From Pseudactinotalea suaedae (GTDB taxonomy: Bacteria > Actinomycetota > Actinomycetes > Actinomycetales > Beutenbergiaceae), in NCBI RefSeq assembly GCF_009733815.1, contig NZ_WNXY01000007.1:297294-361293 (forward strand): a DNA stretch of 64,000 bases, given 5' to 3'. Both the position numbers and the translations under genes were made by a program. Below, piece after piece: positions 40,165-47,456 of the stretch; the stretch's first letter is position 1, and each line of letters starts with the position of its first letter. A model generated the notes under the pieces. It saw nothing but the letters and a program-made list of their open reading frames with translations, searched no databases and had not been told where the DNA came from.

Positions 40165-43100
40165 CGCTCACCCCCTCGCGGCACGACACGGCCGCCCTCG
40201 GGCTGCACCGGGCAGGAGGTTCGCACCTGGCAGTAGCCGCACATGGGGTTCTGCTGCGCCGGGAACTCCCCCGAGGTCAGGGTGCGCACCGTGGTCGCGA
40301 TCAGCTCGTGCGCCCAGCCCGGGTCGGCGGACGCGGCGAGCGGGTCCTGGTGCCGCAGGGCCGGGCCACGCGCGCCGGTGCCGAGGTAGACCAGCGAGCC
40401 GCCCTGGGGCTGCGCCTCGCCGAACGCGCCGTGCTCGACGGCGAGCTGATAGCTGCCGAGCTGGGCGTGCGTGGCGGTCTGCTCGGCCGTGGGCGGCGAG
40501 GCACCGGTCTTGAGGTCGATGACGCGCAGGCCCTCCGGGGTGTGCTCGACGCGGTCCATCCGGCCCCGGACGCGGGCCGAGGCGCCGTCGACCTCGATCT
40601 CGACGTCGAAGTCCGCCTCGACGTCGACCGCCCCGGGCCGGTCGGCCAGGTAGGTCGCGAGCCGTCGCACCATCTCCTCCGCGCGGGCGCGCTCCTGCCG
40701 GGAGACCCAGGCCTCGTCGAGCCCGATCTCGTGCCATCGCCGCGCGAGCTCGGCCTGCAGCTCCTCCAGGGTGCCGTGCGGCAGCTCCGCGGCGATCTCG
40801 TGGATCAGGTTGCCGACGTTCTGGGCCTGCGAGCTGGGTTGTCGCCCACCGGCGGTGCTGAGCGCCCAGTGCAGCGGGCACGAGGTGGCCTTCTCGACGG
40901 CGGACGGCGTGACCGGCACCGGCTGCGCCGTGTCGTAGGCGGGCGTGCTCGAGGTGGGCGCCAACCGGTCGGGCCAGCGCTCCGGGTCGGCGGCCTCGAC
41001 GCCGCTGGCGCGCAGGTGCTCGAGCACCCGCAGCGCGGCAGCGGCCTCGCCGTCGGAGCCGTGCAGCGCGGCACGCAGCTCGCCGACCAGACCCCGCAGG
41101 TCCAGCGCCGCGGTGACCGGCGACGGCTTCGGAAGCCCCACCGAGCCGCTGCCGTCGGGGCCTGCGGGGAGCAGCGTCTCGTAGAAGGCCGAGGGCCGGG
41201 CGTCGGTGTCGAGCACGGCTGTGAGCAGCAGCGAGCGGCGTGCGCGCGAGCACGCGGCGACGAAGGCGCGGAGCTCGTCGGCGAGGACGTCGGCGCGTGC
41301 CGATCGGAGCGCCTCGGCGACGTCCGCCTCGTCCGCGCGCCGCAGCCCGGTGTCGCGGGCGTTGGTGATGTCGGCGAGCTGGTGCGCGCCGAGGAGCGTG
41401 TCGCGGATCCGCAGGTCCGGCCACGAGTCCTCCTGGACGCCGGCCACGACCACCAGGTCCCACTCGCCACCGGCGGCGCTGGCGGCGGTGTGCACCGACA
41501 CCGTCTCGGAGTCCTCGCCGCGGGCGGCGAGCGTGTCGGCGGCGAAGTCCTGCGTCGCGAGGTGGGCCAGGAAGGTGTTCGGGTCCGCACCGGTGGTGCG
41601 GTCCGTGAACTGCTCGGCCGCGGCGAACAGCGAGACGACGGCGTCGAGATCGGCGTCCGCGCGGTCGGCGGACGCCCCGCCTGCGAGCGCGCGGTCCTGC
41701 CAGTGGCGTGCGAGCCCGGTCGCGTCCCACATCGCCCACAGCGCCATCTCGGTGCTGCGCGGGTCCTCGGCGAGGGCGGCGCGACCGGCGTCGAGGACGG
41801 CGGCGACCGAGGAGACCGCGTGGTGCAGGCGCGGCGGCAGGTCCGCGAGCGCCTCCTCCTCGCGATCGCTCGCCAGCAGTCGGGGCAGCAGCTCGTCGGA
41901 GGGCGTGCCCGCGCGGTCGCGCTGCCGAAGCACGCGGCGCAGCGAGCGCATCGAGACCGCATCGAGCCCACCCAGCGGTGACAGCAGCAGCGCGGCCGCC
42001 GCCTCGGTGGTGATGACCTCGTCGATGACGCAGCGCAGCGCCACCAGGAAGGGCCGCACGGCAGGCTCCTCGCGCAACGGCCGGTCCGGGGTGGCCGCGG
42101 CGAGCGGGATCGCCGCGGTCCGCAGGCCGCGGCGGATCTCGCCGACGCGGGCGCCGGTACGCACGATCACCGCCATCTCGGACCAGGGCACCCCGTGGCG
42201 CAGGTGCGCGATCCGCAGCTGCTGGGCGATCGCCGCGACCTCCTGTGCCGCCGTGGGCAGCAGCAGGTGCCGCACGGGCGGCGTTGACGTGCCCGCGGAG
42301 CCCGAGGTGGCTGCGGAGGCCGACGAGCCTGACGAGGGCGTGGGCTGTGCCGGCCCGGCTGCCGGTGCTGCGAGCCGGCGACGGTCGTCGCCGAGCACCG
42401 GCAGCTGGATCGTCAACGACCGGATCGCCTCGCGCAGGTGGGGTCCGTGCCGGTAGCTGGTGCCGAGCACGTGCGTGGTCGCCCCCAGCCCGCCGTCGAT
42501 CGTCCCGGCCGCACGGGTCGCGGCGTCGAGGAGTGCGGGCTGGCCGCCACGGAAGGCCTGGACCCCTCGGTCGGGGTCGCCGAGCACGGCGACCCGGGCG
42601 CCGTCGTCGGCCAGGGCGGTGAGCAGCCGGGCGGTCGCGAGGGTGGCGTCCTGGTAGTCGTCGTGGATCACGAGCGACCAGCGCGGTCGGGTCTCCTCCG
42701 ACACCTCGGTCTGCCAGGTCCGCAGCGCCACGACGGCCTGGTCGACGATCGTGGCGGCGTCATAACGGGCGCCGCGGTCGGGGGTGAGCTCGCCGAGCGT
42801 CATGACGTCGCCGTACTCGGCGAGCAGGCGGCCGGCGGCGCACCACTCGGGCCGGTCGTGGCGACGACCGAGCTCGTCGAGGTCCTGGCCGTCCAGACCG
42901 GCCTCGGCAGCGCGCATCAGCAGGTCGCGCAGCTCGGCGCGGAACGCGGGCAACCGCAGCGTCTCCGGTCCGATCCGGTCCGGCCACGCGATCGGGACAC
43001 CTTCGCCGCTGAGGTGGCCGGCGATGAGATCAGCGAGCACGGTGTCCTGCTCGGGGCCGGACACCAGCGTGGGCGCCGGCTCGCCGCGGTGGCTCGCGCG

Positions 43101-43415
43101 CAGCCGCAGGATCGCGTAGGCCAGCGAGGCCGGCGTGCGGACCAGCACCTGACCGGTGGTGCGGTCCAGCCGGCGGGCGAGCTCGTCGCGCAAGGCGCCC
43201 GCACGCTGGCGCGTGGGAACCATCAGCAGCGCCGACTCCGGCGGGTGGTTCGCGCTCCAGGCGACGAACGTCTCCAGCGCCGTGGTGGTCAGCCCAGTCC
43301 CGGGCGCGCCGAGAACCACGTGGTTGCCCCCCGCGAGGACGGCATCACGCGCACCGAGCTGATCGGCGTCGAGCGCGGCGATCGCCGGGGCGCTGATCAG
43401 GGCTGTCTCGGTCAC
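40161..43415 (-). CDS. adnA: AdnA subunit of the AdnAB helicase-nuclease
   Basis: A 1084-aa subunit with UvrD-like N-terminal and RecB-like nuclease C-terminal domains. The P-loop reads GAPGTGLTTTAL (36-47): the invariant Lys is Leu, so the site should not hydrolyse ATP. Motif II is also altered (VIHDDYQDATLAT). The nuclease keeps RVRGRMDRVEHTPEGLRVID and the LKTG catalytic Lys. Iron-sulfur ligands include the Cys of TSCPLHWALS and MCGYCQVRTSCPVQPEGG, as in AddB-like subunits. This asymmetry, a dead AdnA motor beside a live AdnB motor, is known from mycobacteria. GTG 43415 is 37 nt from the DUF3152 stop. Confidence 0.95.
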   Translation of the reverse strand: MTETALISAPAIAALDADQLGARDAVLAGGNHVVLGAPGTGLTTTALETFVAWSANHPPESALLMVPTRQRAGALRDELARRLDRTTGQVLVRTPASLAYAILRLRASHRGEPAPTLVSGPEQDTVLADLIAGHLSGEGVPIAWPDRIGPETLRLPAFRAELRDLLMRAAEAGLDGQDLDELGRRHDRPEWCAAGRLLAEYGDVMTLGELTPDRGARYDAATIVDQAVVALRTWQTEVSEETRPRWSLVIHDDYQDATLATARLLTALADDGARVAVLGDPDRGVQAFRGGQPALLDAATRAAGTIDGGLGATTHVLGTSYRHGPHLREAIRSLTIQLPVLGDDRRRLAAPAAGPAQPTPSSGSSASAATSGSAGTSTPPVRHLLLPTAAQEVAAIAQQLRIAHLRHGVPWSEMAVIVRTGARVGEIRRGLRTAAIPLAAATPDRPLREEPAVRPFLVALRCVIDEVITTEAAAALLLSPLGGLDAVSMRSLRRVLRQRDRAGTPSDELLPRLLASDREEEALADLPPRLHHAVSSVAAVLDAGRAALAEDPRSTEMALWAMWDATGLARHWQDRALAGGASADRADADLDAVVSLFAAAEQFTDRTTGADPNTFLAHLATQDFAADTLAARGEDSETVSVHTAASAAGGEWDLVVVAGVQEDSWPDLRIRDTLLGAHQLADITNARDTGLRRADEADVAEALRSARADVLADELRAFVAACSRARRSLLLTAVLDTDARPSAFYETLLPAGPDGSGSVGLPKPSPVTAALDLRGLVGELRAALHGSDGEAAAALRVLEHLRASGVEAADPERWPDRLAPTSSTPAYDTAQPVPVTPSAVEKATSCPLHWALSTAGGRQPSSQAQNVGNLIHEIAAELPHGTLEELQAELARRWHEIGLDEAWVSRQERARAEEMVRRLATYLADRPGAVDVEADFDVEIEVDGASARVRGRMDRVEHTPEGLRVIDLKTGASPPTAEQTATHAQLGSYQLAVEHGAFGEAQPQGGSLVYLGTGARGPALRHQDPLAASADPGWAHELIATTVRTLTSGEFPAQQNPMCGYCQVRTSCPVQPEGGRVVPRGGER

Positions 43416-43452
43416 GGCAGCATGAGACCACAGGCCACCGACACGAGGTCCG

Positions 43453-44229
43453 TCACGGGTGCGGCCACCCGTTCGGGGCGCACCCGTCGAGATCGATGCT
43501 CTGCTGCACCATCACGGGCGCCGGCTCGCCGGGGACCGGGCACTGCTCGTGCGGGTGGCCGAGCAGGTGGCCGACCTCGTGGTTGACCAGGTACTGGCGG
43601 TAGTCGGTGAGGTCGCCGCCGCCGGCGGCCCAGGCGTCGGCGCCGAACACCCAGCGGTCCGCGTTGAGCGCGGCGTGGCCGTAGCGGCCGCAGGACCACC
43701 TGCCGTTGGTCGCCAGCGGGGCGCACATCTCGTCGACGGTCGCGGCCGTGGCGAGCACCACCCGGATCTCGGCCTCGCCGTCGGTACGCGCAAAGCGAAC
43801 AGAGCCGTCGGCTCCCCAGCCGCGCGGGTCGTTGAGGGTGCCGAGAACGAACGCGGCGAACGCGCCGTCGTCGACGTCCAGACCTTGCTCGACCTCGACC
43901 CGCACGGTCATCACCGCGGCCGTCCCGGCCGGCGGCTCGGTCGCCCCGGGCACGATCCGCAGCTCGCCGGTGCTGCTGTCCGGAACGCGGTGCGTGCGCA
44001 CTCCTGCCAGCAGATCCGCCTGTTCCTCGGGGCTCGGCGTGCTCGGCTCGGTCGAGGGCGTCTCGGGCGAGGCGGTCGACAAGGTGACGGGAACGGCGGG
44101 GGTGACCTCCGCCGTCGGGCGCCCCGGGCCGGCACCCGAGGACCCCTCGAGCAGCAGCGGACCGAGCAGGACACCGACCACGAGCGCGACGACGAAGACC
44201 GCTCCGGCGGTCACCACGCGTCGAGACAT
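43453..44229 (-). CDS. DUF3152 zincin-like secreted protein
   Basis: A 258-aa protein with a membrane/signal segment (VVTAGAVFVVALVVGVLLGP, about 4-25), a Thr/Pro/Ser linker (about 40-70) and a zincin domain. The zinc motif is HEVGHLLGHPHEQC in NHEVGHLLGHPHEQC, with three His and the catalytic Glu. Conserved Cys pairs (MCAPLATNGRWSCG and EQCPVPG with LDGCAP) probably form disulfides outside the cell. The family is unassigned in substrate (compare Rv3207c). It precedes adnA on the same strand and is divergent from the DUF3107 gene. Confidence 0.9.
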   Translation of the reverse strand: MSRRVVTAGAVFVVALVVGVLLGPLLLEGSSGAGPGRPTAEVTPAVPVTLSTASPETPSTEPSTPSPEEQADLLAGVRTHRVPDSSTGELRIVPGATEPPAGTAAVMTVRVEVEQGLDVDDGAFAAFVLGTLNDPRGWGADGSVRFARTDGEAEIRVVLATAATVDEMCAPLATNGRWSCGRYGHAALNADRWVFGADAWAAGGGDLTDYRQYLVNHEVGHLLGHPHEQCPVPGEPAPVMVQQSIDLDGCAPNGWPHP

Positions 44230-44313
44230 GTGTCCATCGTGTCAGCCGTGCGTGCCTACGATGGATCCGGGCCGACGTGCGGTCCGTCCAGGATCCAAGA
44301 AGAGGTAACAAGC

Positions 44314-44556
44314 GTGGAGATCACCATCGGCGTCCGCGACATCGCCCGCGAGATCACGCTCGAGGTCGCAGGTGATGCCGACGAGATCGTGACCAACGTG
44401 ACCGACGTGCTGGCCAAGGCCGCGAAGGGTGACACCGCCGCCGTGCTCGACCTCACCGACGAGAAGGGCAACCGGACGATCGTGCCCGCGAGCGCGCTCG
44501 GCTACGTGCAGATCGGTGCCAACGAGCCCCGCCGGGTCGGTTTCGGCACCATCTGA
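44314..44556 (+). CDS. DUF3107 family protein
   Basis: An 80-aa protein beginning VEITIGVRDIAREITLEVAG and ending LGYVQIGANEPRRVGFGTI, a compact actinobacterial family (compare Rv3208A). It is predicted to be a small cytosolic beta-rich protein of unknown function. GAGG lies about 10 nt before GTG 44314, and a TACGAT box at 44257-44262 would give a leader of about 45 nt. It lies upstream of the DEAD-box helicase, as in mycobacteria. Confidence 0.92.
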   Translation: MEITIGVRDIAREITLEVAGDADEIVTNVTDVLAKAAKGDTAAVLDLTDEKGNRTIVPASALGYVQIGANEPRRVGFGTI

Positions 44557-44600
44557 GCACCGCTCGCGCACCGCTGACCCCGGCTGCGGCCTGCTGGCCG

Positions 44601-44606
44601 TAGACT
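44601..44606 (+). promoter_or_regulatory. Candidate -10 box of the helicase transcript
   Basis: TAGACT lies about 6 nt before the first stem-loop of the leader, so transcription would start near 44612 and leave a leader of about 150 nt. Confidence 0.5.
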
Positions 44607-44610
44607 GAGC

Positions 44611-44763
44611 GCGACCAGGCTGCCCGGTCGCCCTGTTCGGAAACGGCACGCCTATGACGGCCGAGCCCTGCTCGGCCACGACCTTTCGCGATCGGCTGCC
44701 ACCACGAGGTGACGGATCGCTGTGCTCTCCGCCGGCGCGTCACCACGACCGAAGGCGCCACAC
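44611..44763 (+). promoter_or_regulatory. Structured leader RNA of the DEAD-box helicase gene
   Basis: Three stems are visible: GCGACC/GGTCGC (44611-44631), GGCCGAG/CTCGGCC around CCCTG (44659-44677), and GGTGACG/CGTCACC closing 44708-44744. Between them lies the unpaired-looking GACCTTTCGCGATCGG. No uORF is evident. A long structured leader in front of an RNA helicase suggests autoregulation; this is inference. Confidence 0.55.
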
Positions 44764-46404
44764 ATGACCGATTCCCTCGAGGAGATCGTCGCCGAGACCA
44801 CCGAGGTGGAGATCGCCGACCCGCACGCCGAGGTGCCCGCCACCTTCGCCGACTTCGGAGTCTCCGAGCCCATCGTCCGCGCGCTCAGCGACGTCGGCAT
44901 CACCCATCCGTTCCCGATCCAGGCGCTGACGCTGCCGATCGCGCTCAGCGGGCACGACATCATCGGCCAGGCCAAGACCGGTACCGGCAAGACCCTCGGC
45001 TTCGGCATCCCGATCCTGCAGCGCGTCATCGGCCCGGGCGAGGACGGCTGGGAAACCCTGCCCGAGGCCGGCAAGCCGCAGGCGCTCGTGGTGGTCCCCA
45101 CCCGTGAGCTCGCCGTGCAGGTCGCCGGCGACCTCGCCACCGCTGCCCGCCACCGCAGCATCCGTGTGCTGCAGGTCTACGGCGGCCGCGCCTACGAGCC
45201 GCAGATCGAGGCGCTGAACCGCGGCGTCGAGGTCGTGGTCGGCACCCCCGGACGCATGATCGACCTGCTCAAGCAGCGCCACCTCGACCTGTCGAAGGTC
45301 AAGGCGCTCGTGCTGGACGAGGCCGACGAGATGCTCGACCTGGGCTTCCTGCCCGATGTCGAGACGCTGCTGGCCGCCACCCCGCCGAACCGTCACACCA
45401 TGCTGTTCTCGGCGACCATGCCCGGCCCGGTCATCGCGATGGCCCGCCGCTACATGAGCCGCCCCACCCACATCCGGGCGCAGGACCCCGACGACGACGG
45501 CAGCAAGACCGTCAGCGCGGTCACGCAGTTCGTCTACCGCGCGCACGCCCTCGACAAGGTCGAGGTGCTGGCCCGGATCCTGCAGGCCAAGGACCGCGGT
45601 CTCACGATCGTCTTCACCCGGACCAAGCGCACCGCCGCCAACGTGGCCGAGCACCTGACCGAGCGCGGCTTCGCCGCCGCCGCGATCCACGGCGATCTCG
45701 GGCAGGGCGCGCGCGAGCAGGCACTGCGCGCGTTCCGCAACGGCAAGGTCGACGTGCTGGTCGCCACCGACGTCGCCGCCCGCGGCATCGACGTCGACGA
45801 CGTCACGCACGTCGTCAACTACCAGTGCCCCGAGGACGAGAAGACCTACCTGCACCGCATCGGGCGCACCGCCCGCGCCGGCAACACCGGCACGGCCGTG
45901 ACCTTCGTGGACTGGGACGACGTGCCCCGCTGGGGGCTCATCGACAACCAGCTCGGCCTGAACCGTGGCGAGCCGGTCGAGACCTACTCCTCCTCCCCGC
46001 ACCTGTACTCCGACCTCGGCATCCCCGAGGGCACGAAGGGCCGGCTGCCGCGCAGCGAGCGCACCCGCTCCGGGCTCGGCGCCGAGACGCTCGAAGACCT
46101 CGGCGAGACCGGCAAGGGTGCGAGCAAGCACGGTGGCGCCTCGCGCGGCCGGGAAGGCTCACGCGATGGTGGCCGCGACGGCGGCCGCGACGGTGGCCGC
46201 GACGGCCAGGGCCGCGGACGCCGCGGTGGTCGCCGCTCGGAGGAGGGCGGCAGCAGCCACGCCCAGAAGCCTGCCGCCGAGCAGCCCGCCCGGACCGCCG
46301 AGCAGGGCGAGCCGCGCGCCGAGGGCGCGCCGCGCCGTCGTCGCCGTCGCACCCGTAGCGGTGGCAGCAACGCCGGAGCGGCGCCCCAGGCTCAGCAGGA
46401 CTGA
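44764..46404 (+). CDS. rhlE: DEAD-box RNA helicase (RhlE-like)
   Basis: A 546-aa RNA helicase. The Q-motif region is FADFGVSEPIVRALSDVGIT with HPFPIQ, Walker A QAKTGTGKTLGFGIPIL, motif Ia PTRELAVQV, motif II LDEADEMLDLGF, motif III MLFSATMPG, and C-lobe motifs VFTRTKRTAANVAEHL, VATDVAARGIDVDDVTHVVN and HRIGRTARAGNTGTAVTF. The C-terminal 120 residues are a basic, Gly/Arg/Asp-rich tail (GGRDGGRDGGRDGQGRGRRG) that should bind RNA and may drive condensate formation. ATG 44764 follows the structured leader. It sits like Rv3211 beside DUF3107. Confidence 0.93.
   Translation: MTDSLEEIVAETTEVEIADPHAEVPATFADFGVSEPIVRALSDVGITHPFPIQALTLPIALSGHDIIGQAKTGTGKTLGFGIPILQRVIGPGEDGWETLPEAGKPQALVVVPTRELAVQVAGDLATAARHRSIRVLQVYGGRAYEPQIEALNRGVEVVVGTPGRMIDLLKQRHLDLSKVKALVLDEADEMLDLGFLPDVETLLAATPPNRHTMLFSATMPGPVIAMARRYMSRPTHIRAQDPDDDGSKTVSAVTQFVYRAHALDKVEVLARILQAKDRGLTIVFTRTKRTAANVAEHLTERGFAAAAIHGDLGQGAREQALRAFRNGKVDVLVATDVAARGIDVDDVTHVVNYQCPEDEKTYLHRIGRTARAGNTGTAVTFVDWDDVPRWGLIDNQLGLNRGEPVETYSSSPHLYSDLGIPEGTKGRLPRSERTRSGLGAETLEDLGETGKGASKHGGASRGREGSRDGGRDGGRDGGRDGQGRGRRGGRRSEEGGSSHAQKPAAEQPARTAEQGEPRAEGAPRRRRRRTRSGGSNAGAAPQAQQD
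46168..46203. repeat. Coding 12-bp tandem repeat in the helicase tail
   Basis: Three near-identical copies of GGTGGCCGCGAC encode GGRD units of the RNA-binding tail. Copy number may vary among strains. Confidence 0.75.
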
Positions 46405-46469
46405 GCCCGGACGCCCGCTCCGGGTGCGTCAGCCCCATGAACCGGACCCGGTGGCGGGCGTAGCGCTCA

Positions 46470-46593
46470 CCGGCGGTGAGCCAGCGCCCACGATCCGGAG
46501 CCGGTGGTGAGTTAGCGCCCACGATCCGGAGCCGGTGGTGAGTTAGCGCCCACGATCCGGAGCCGGTGGTGAGTTGGCGCCCACCCCGTGCGT
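46470..46593. repeat. 31-bp tandem repeat cluster (4 units) in an intergenic region
   Basis: Units start at 46470, 46501, 46532 and 46563, each 31 bp, opening CCGGTGGTGAGTTAGCGCCC. Copies 2 and 3 are identical; the first and last have diverged. Related inverted copies lie at about 46596-46618 (GTGGGCCCTATCTCACC) and 46630-46646 (GTGGGCGCTGAGCCACC). It fills most of the gene-free stretch 46405-46748; I see no coding sequence or terminator there. There are no spacers, so it is not CRISPR. Confidence 0.85.
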
Positions 46594-46748
46594 CGTGGTG
46601 GGCCCTATCTCACCGCTGGTGCGGTGCGGTGGGCGCTGAGCCACCGCCGCGGCGGGACGACCGGGCGCTGCCCACCGCTGCCACCTCGCCCACCGCTCCC
46701 ACCGCTACAGCCCGAGGCAGCCCGAGGCAGCGGCTAGCGTGGGACCCG

Positions 46749-47450
46749 ATGCTTGAGCACCCGACGGCGGAGCGCGCCCAGGTCCTTCTCGACCTCCTCG
46801 AGCTCGTGGTCGCCGTGCGCCCGCGCGAGCGCGCGATCATCGGGATCGACGGACCGGACGGCGTGGGCAAGTCGATGCTCGCCCTCGAGCTGCAGGTGCT
46901 GGCACCGACGGTGACCGAGCGTGAGGTCGTCGGCGTCGGCATCGACGGCTTCCACCACCCGCGCGCGGTCCGCTACGCCCACGGCCGCGACGCGGAGAGC
47001 TACTACCACCACGCCTTCGACTACGACGCGTTGCGGCGGTGCGTGCTCGACCCGTTCCGGCAGGGGCGCGAGATCGTCCCCGCGGTGCACGACGTCGCCA
47101 CCGACCGACCGGTGCATCCGGACCCGATCGAGCCCGCCGACGACGCGGTGCTGCTCCTGGAGGGGGTGTTCCTGCGACGTCCCGAGCTCGCGGGGGCGTT
47201 CGACGCGACGGTGCTGGTGGCGGCGCCGTTCGAGGTCACGGTCCCGCGCGGGAACGCCCGCTTCGGCGCGCCCGCCGAGCAGGACCACCCCGGCCACCCG
47301 GCGAACGCCCGCTACGTCGGCGCGCAGCAGCGCTACCGCTACGTCTCGGAGCAGCACCCTCCGACGTGGATCCTCGACAACGCACGGATCGAGCGGCCGG
47401 CGCTGCTCGAGCCCGACCCCGAGGCACCCGGGTGGGGTATCCCCTGGTGA
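46749..47450 (+). CDS. Uridine kinase-like P-loop protein
   Basis: A 233-aa nucleoside/phosphoribulokinase-like protein. The P-loop is GIDGPDGVGKSMLALEL (GPDGVGKS at 35-42). VGVGIDGFHHPRAVRYAHGR matches the uridine-kinase substrate region (DxFxxP-like). VLLLEGVFLRRPELAGAFDA is Walker B-like, and VAAPFEVTVPRGNARFG corresponds to the lid. Actinobacterial relatives are usually annotated uridine kinase; phosphorylation of uridine/cytidine is expected but not proven. CTAGCGT precedes ATG 46749 as a possible -10. It is convergent with the GMC oxidoreductase, 6 nt apart. Confidence 0.85.
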   Translation: MLEHPTAERAQVLLDLLELVVAVRPRERAIIGIDGPDGVGKSMLALELQVLAPTVTEREVVGVGIDGFHHPRAVRYAHGRDAESYYHHAFDYDALRRCVLDPFRQGREIVPAVHDVATDRPVHPDPIEPADDAVLLLEGVFLRRPELAGAFDATVLVAAPFEVTVPRGNARFGAPAEQDHPGHPANARYVGAQQRYRYVSEQHPPTWILDNARIERPALLEPDPEAPGWGIPW

Positions 47451-47456
47451 GGTCCG

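Noticed and set aside
46470..46593. CRISPR array
   Set aside because: The 31-bp units are contiguous with no unique spacers, and no cas gene is in the window.
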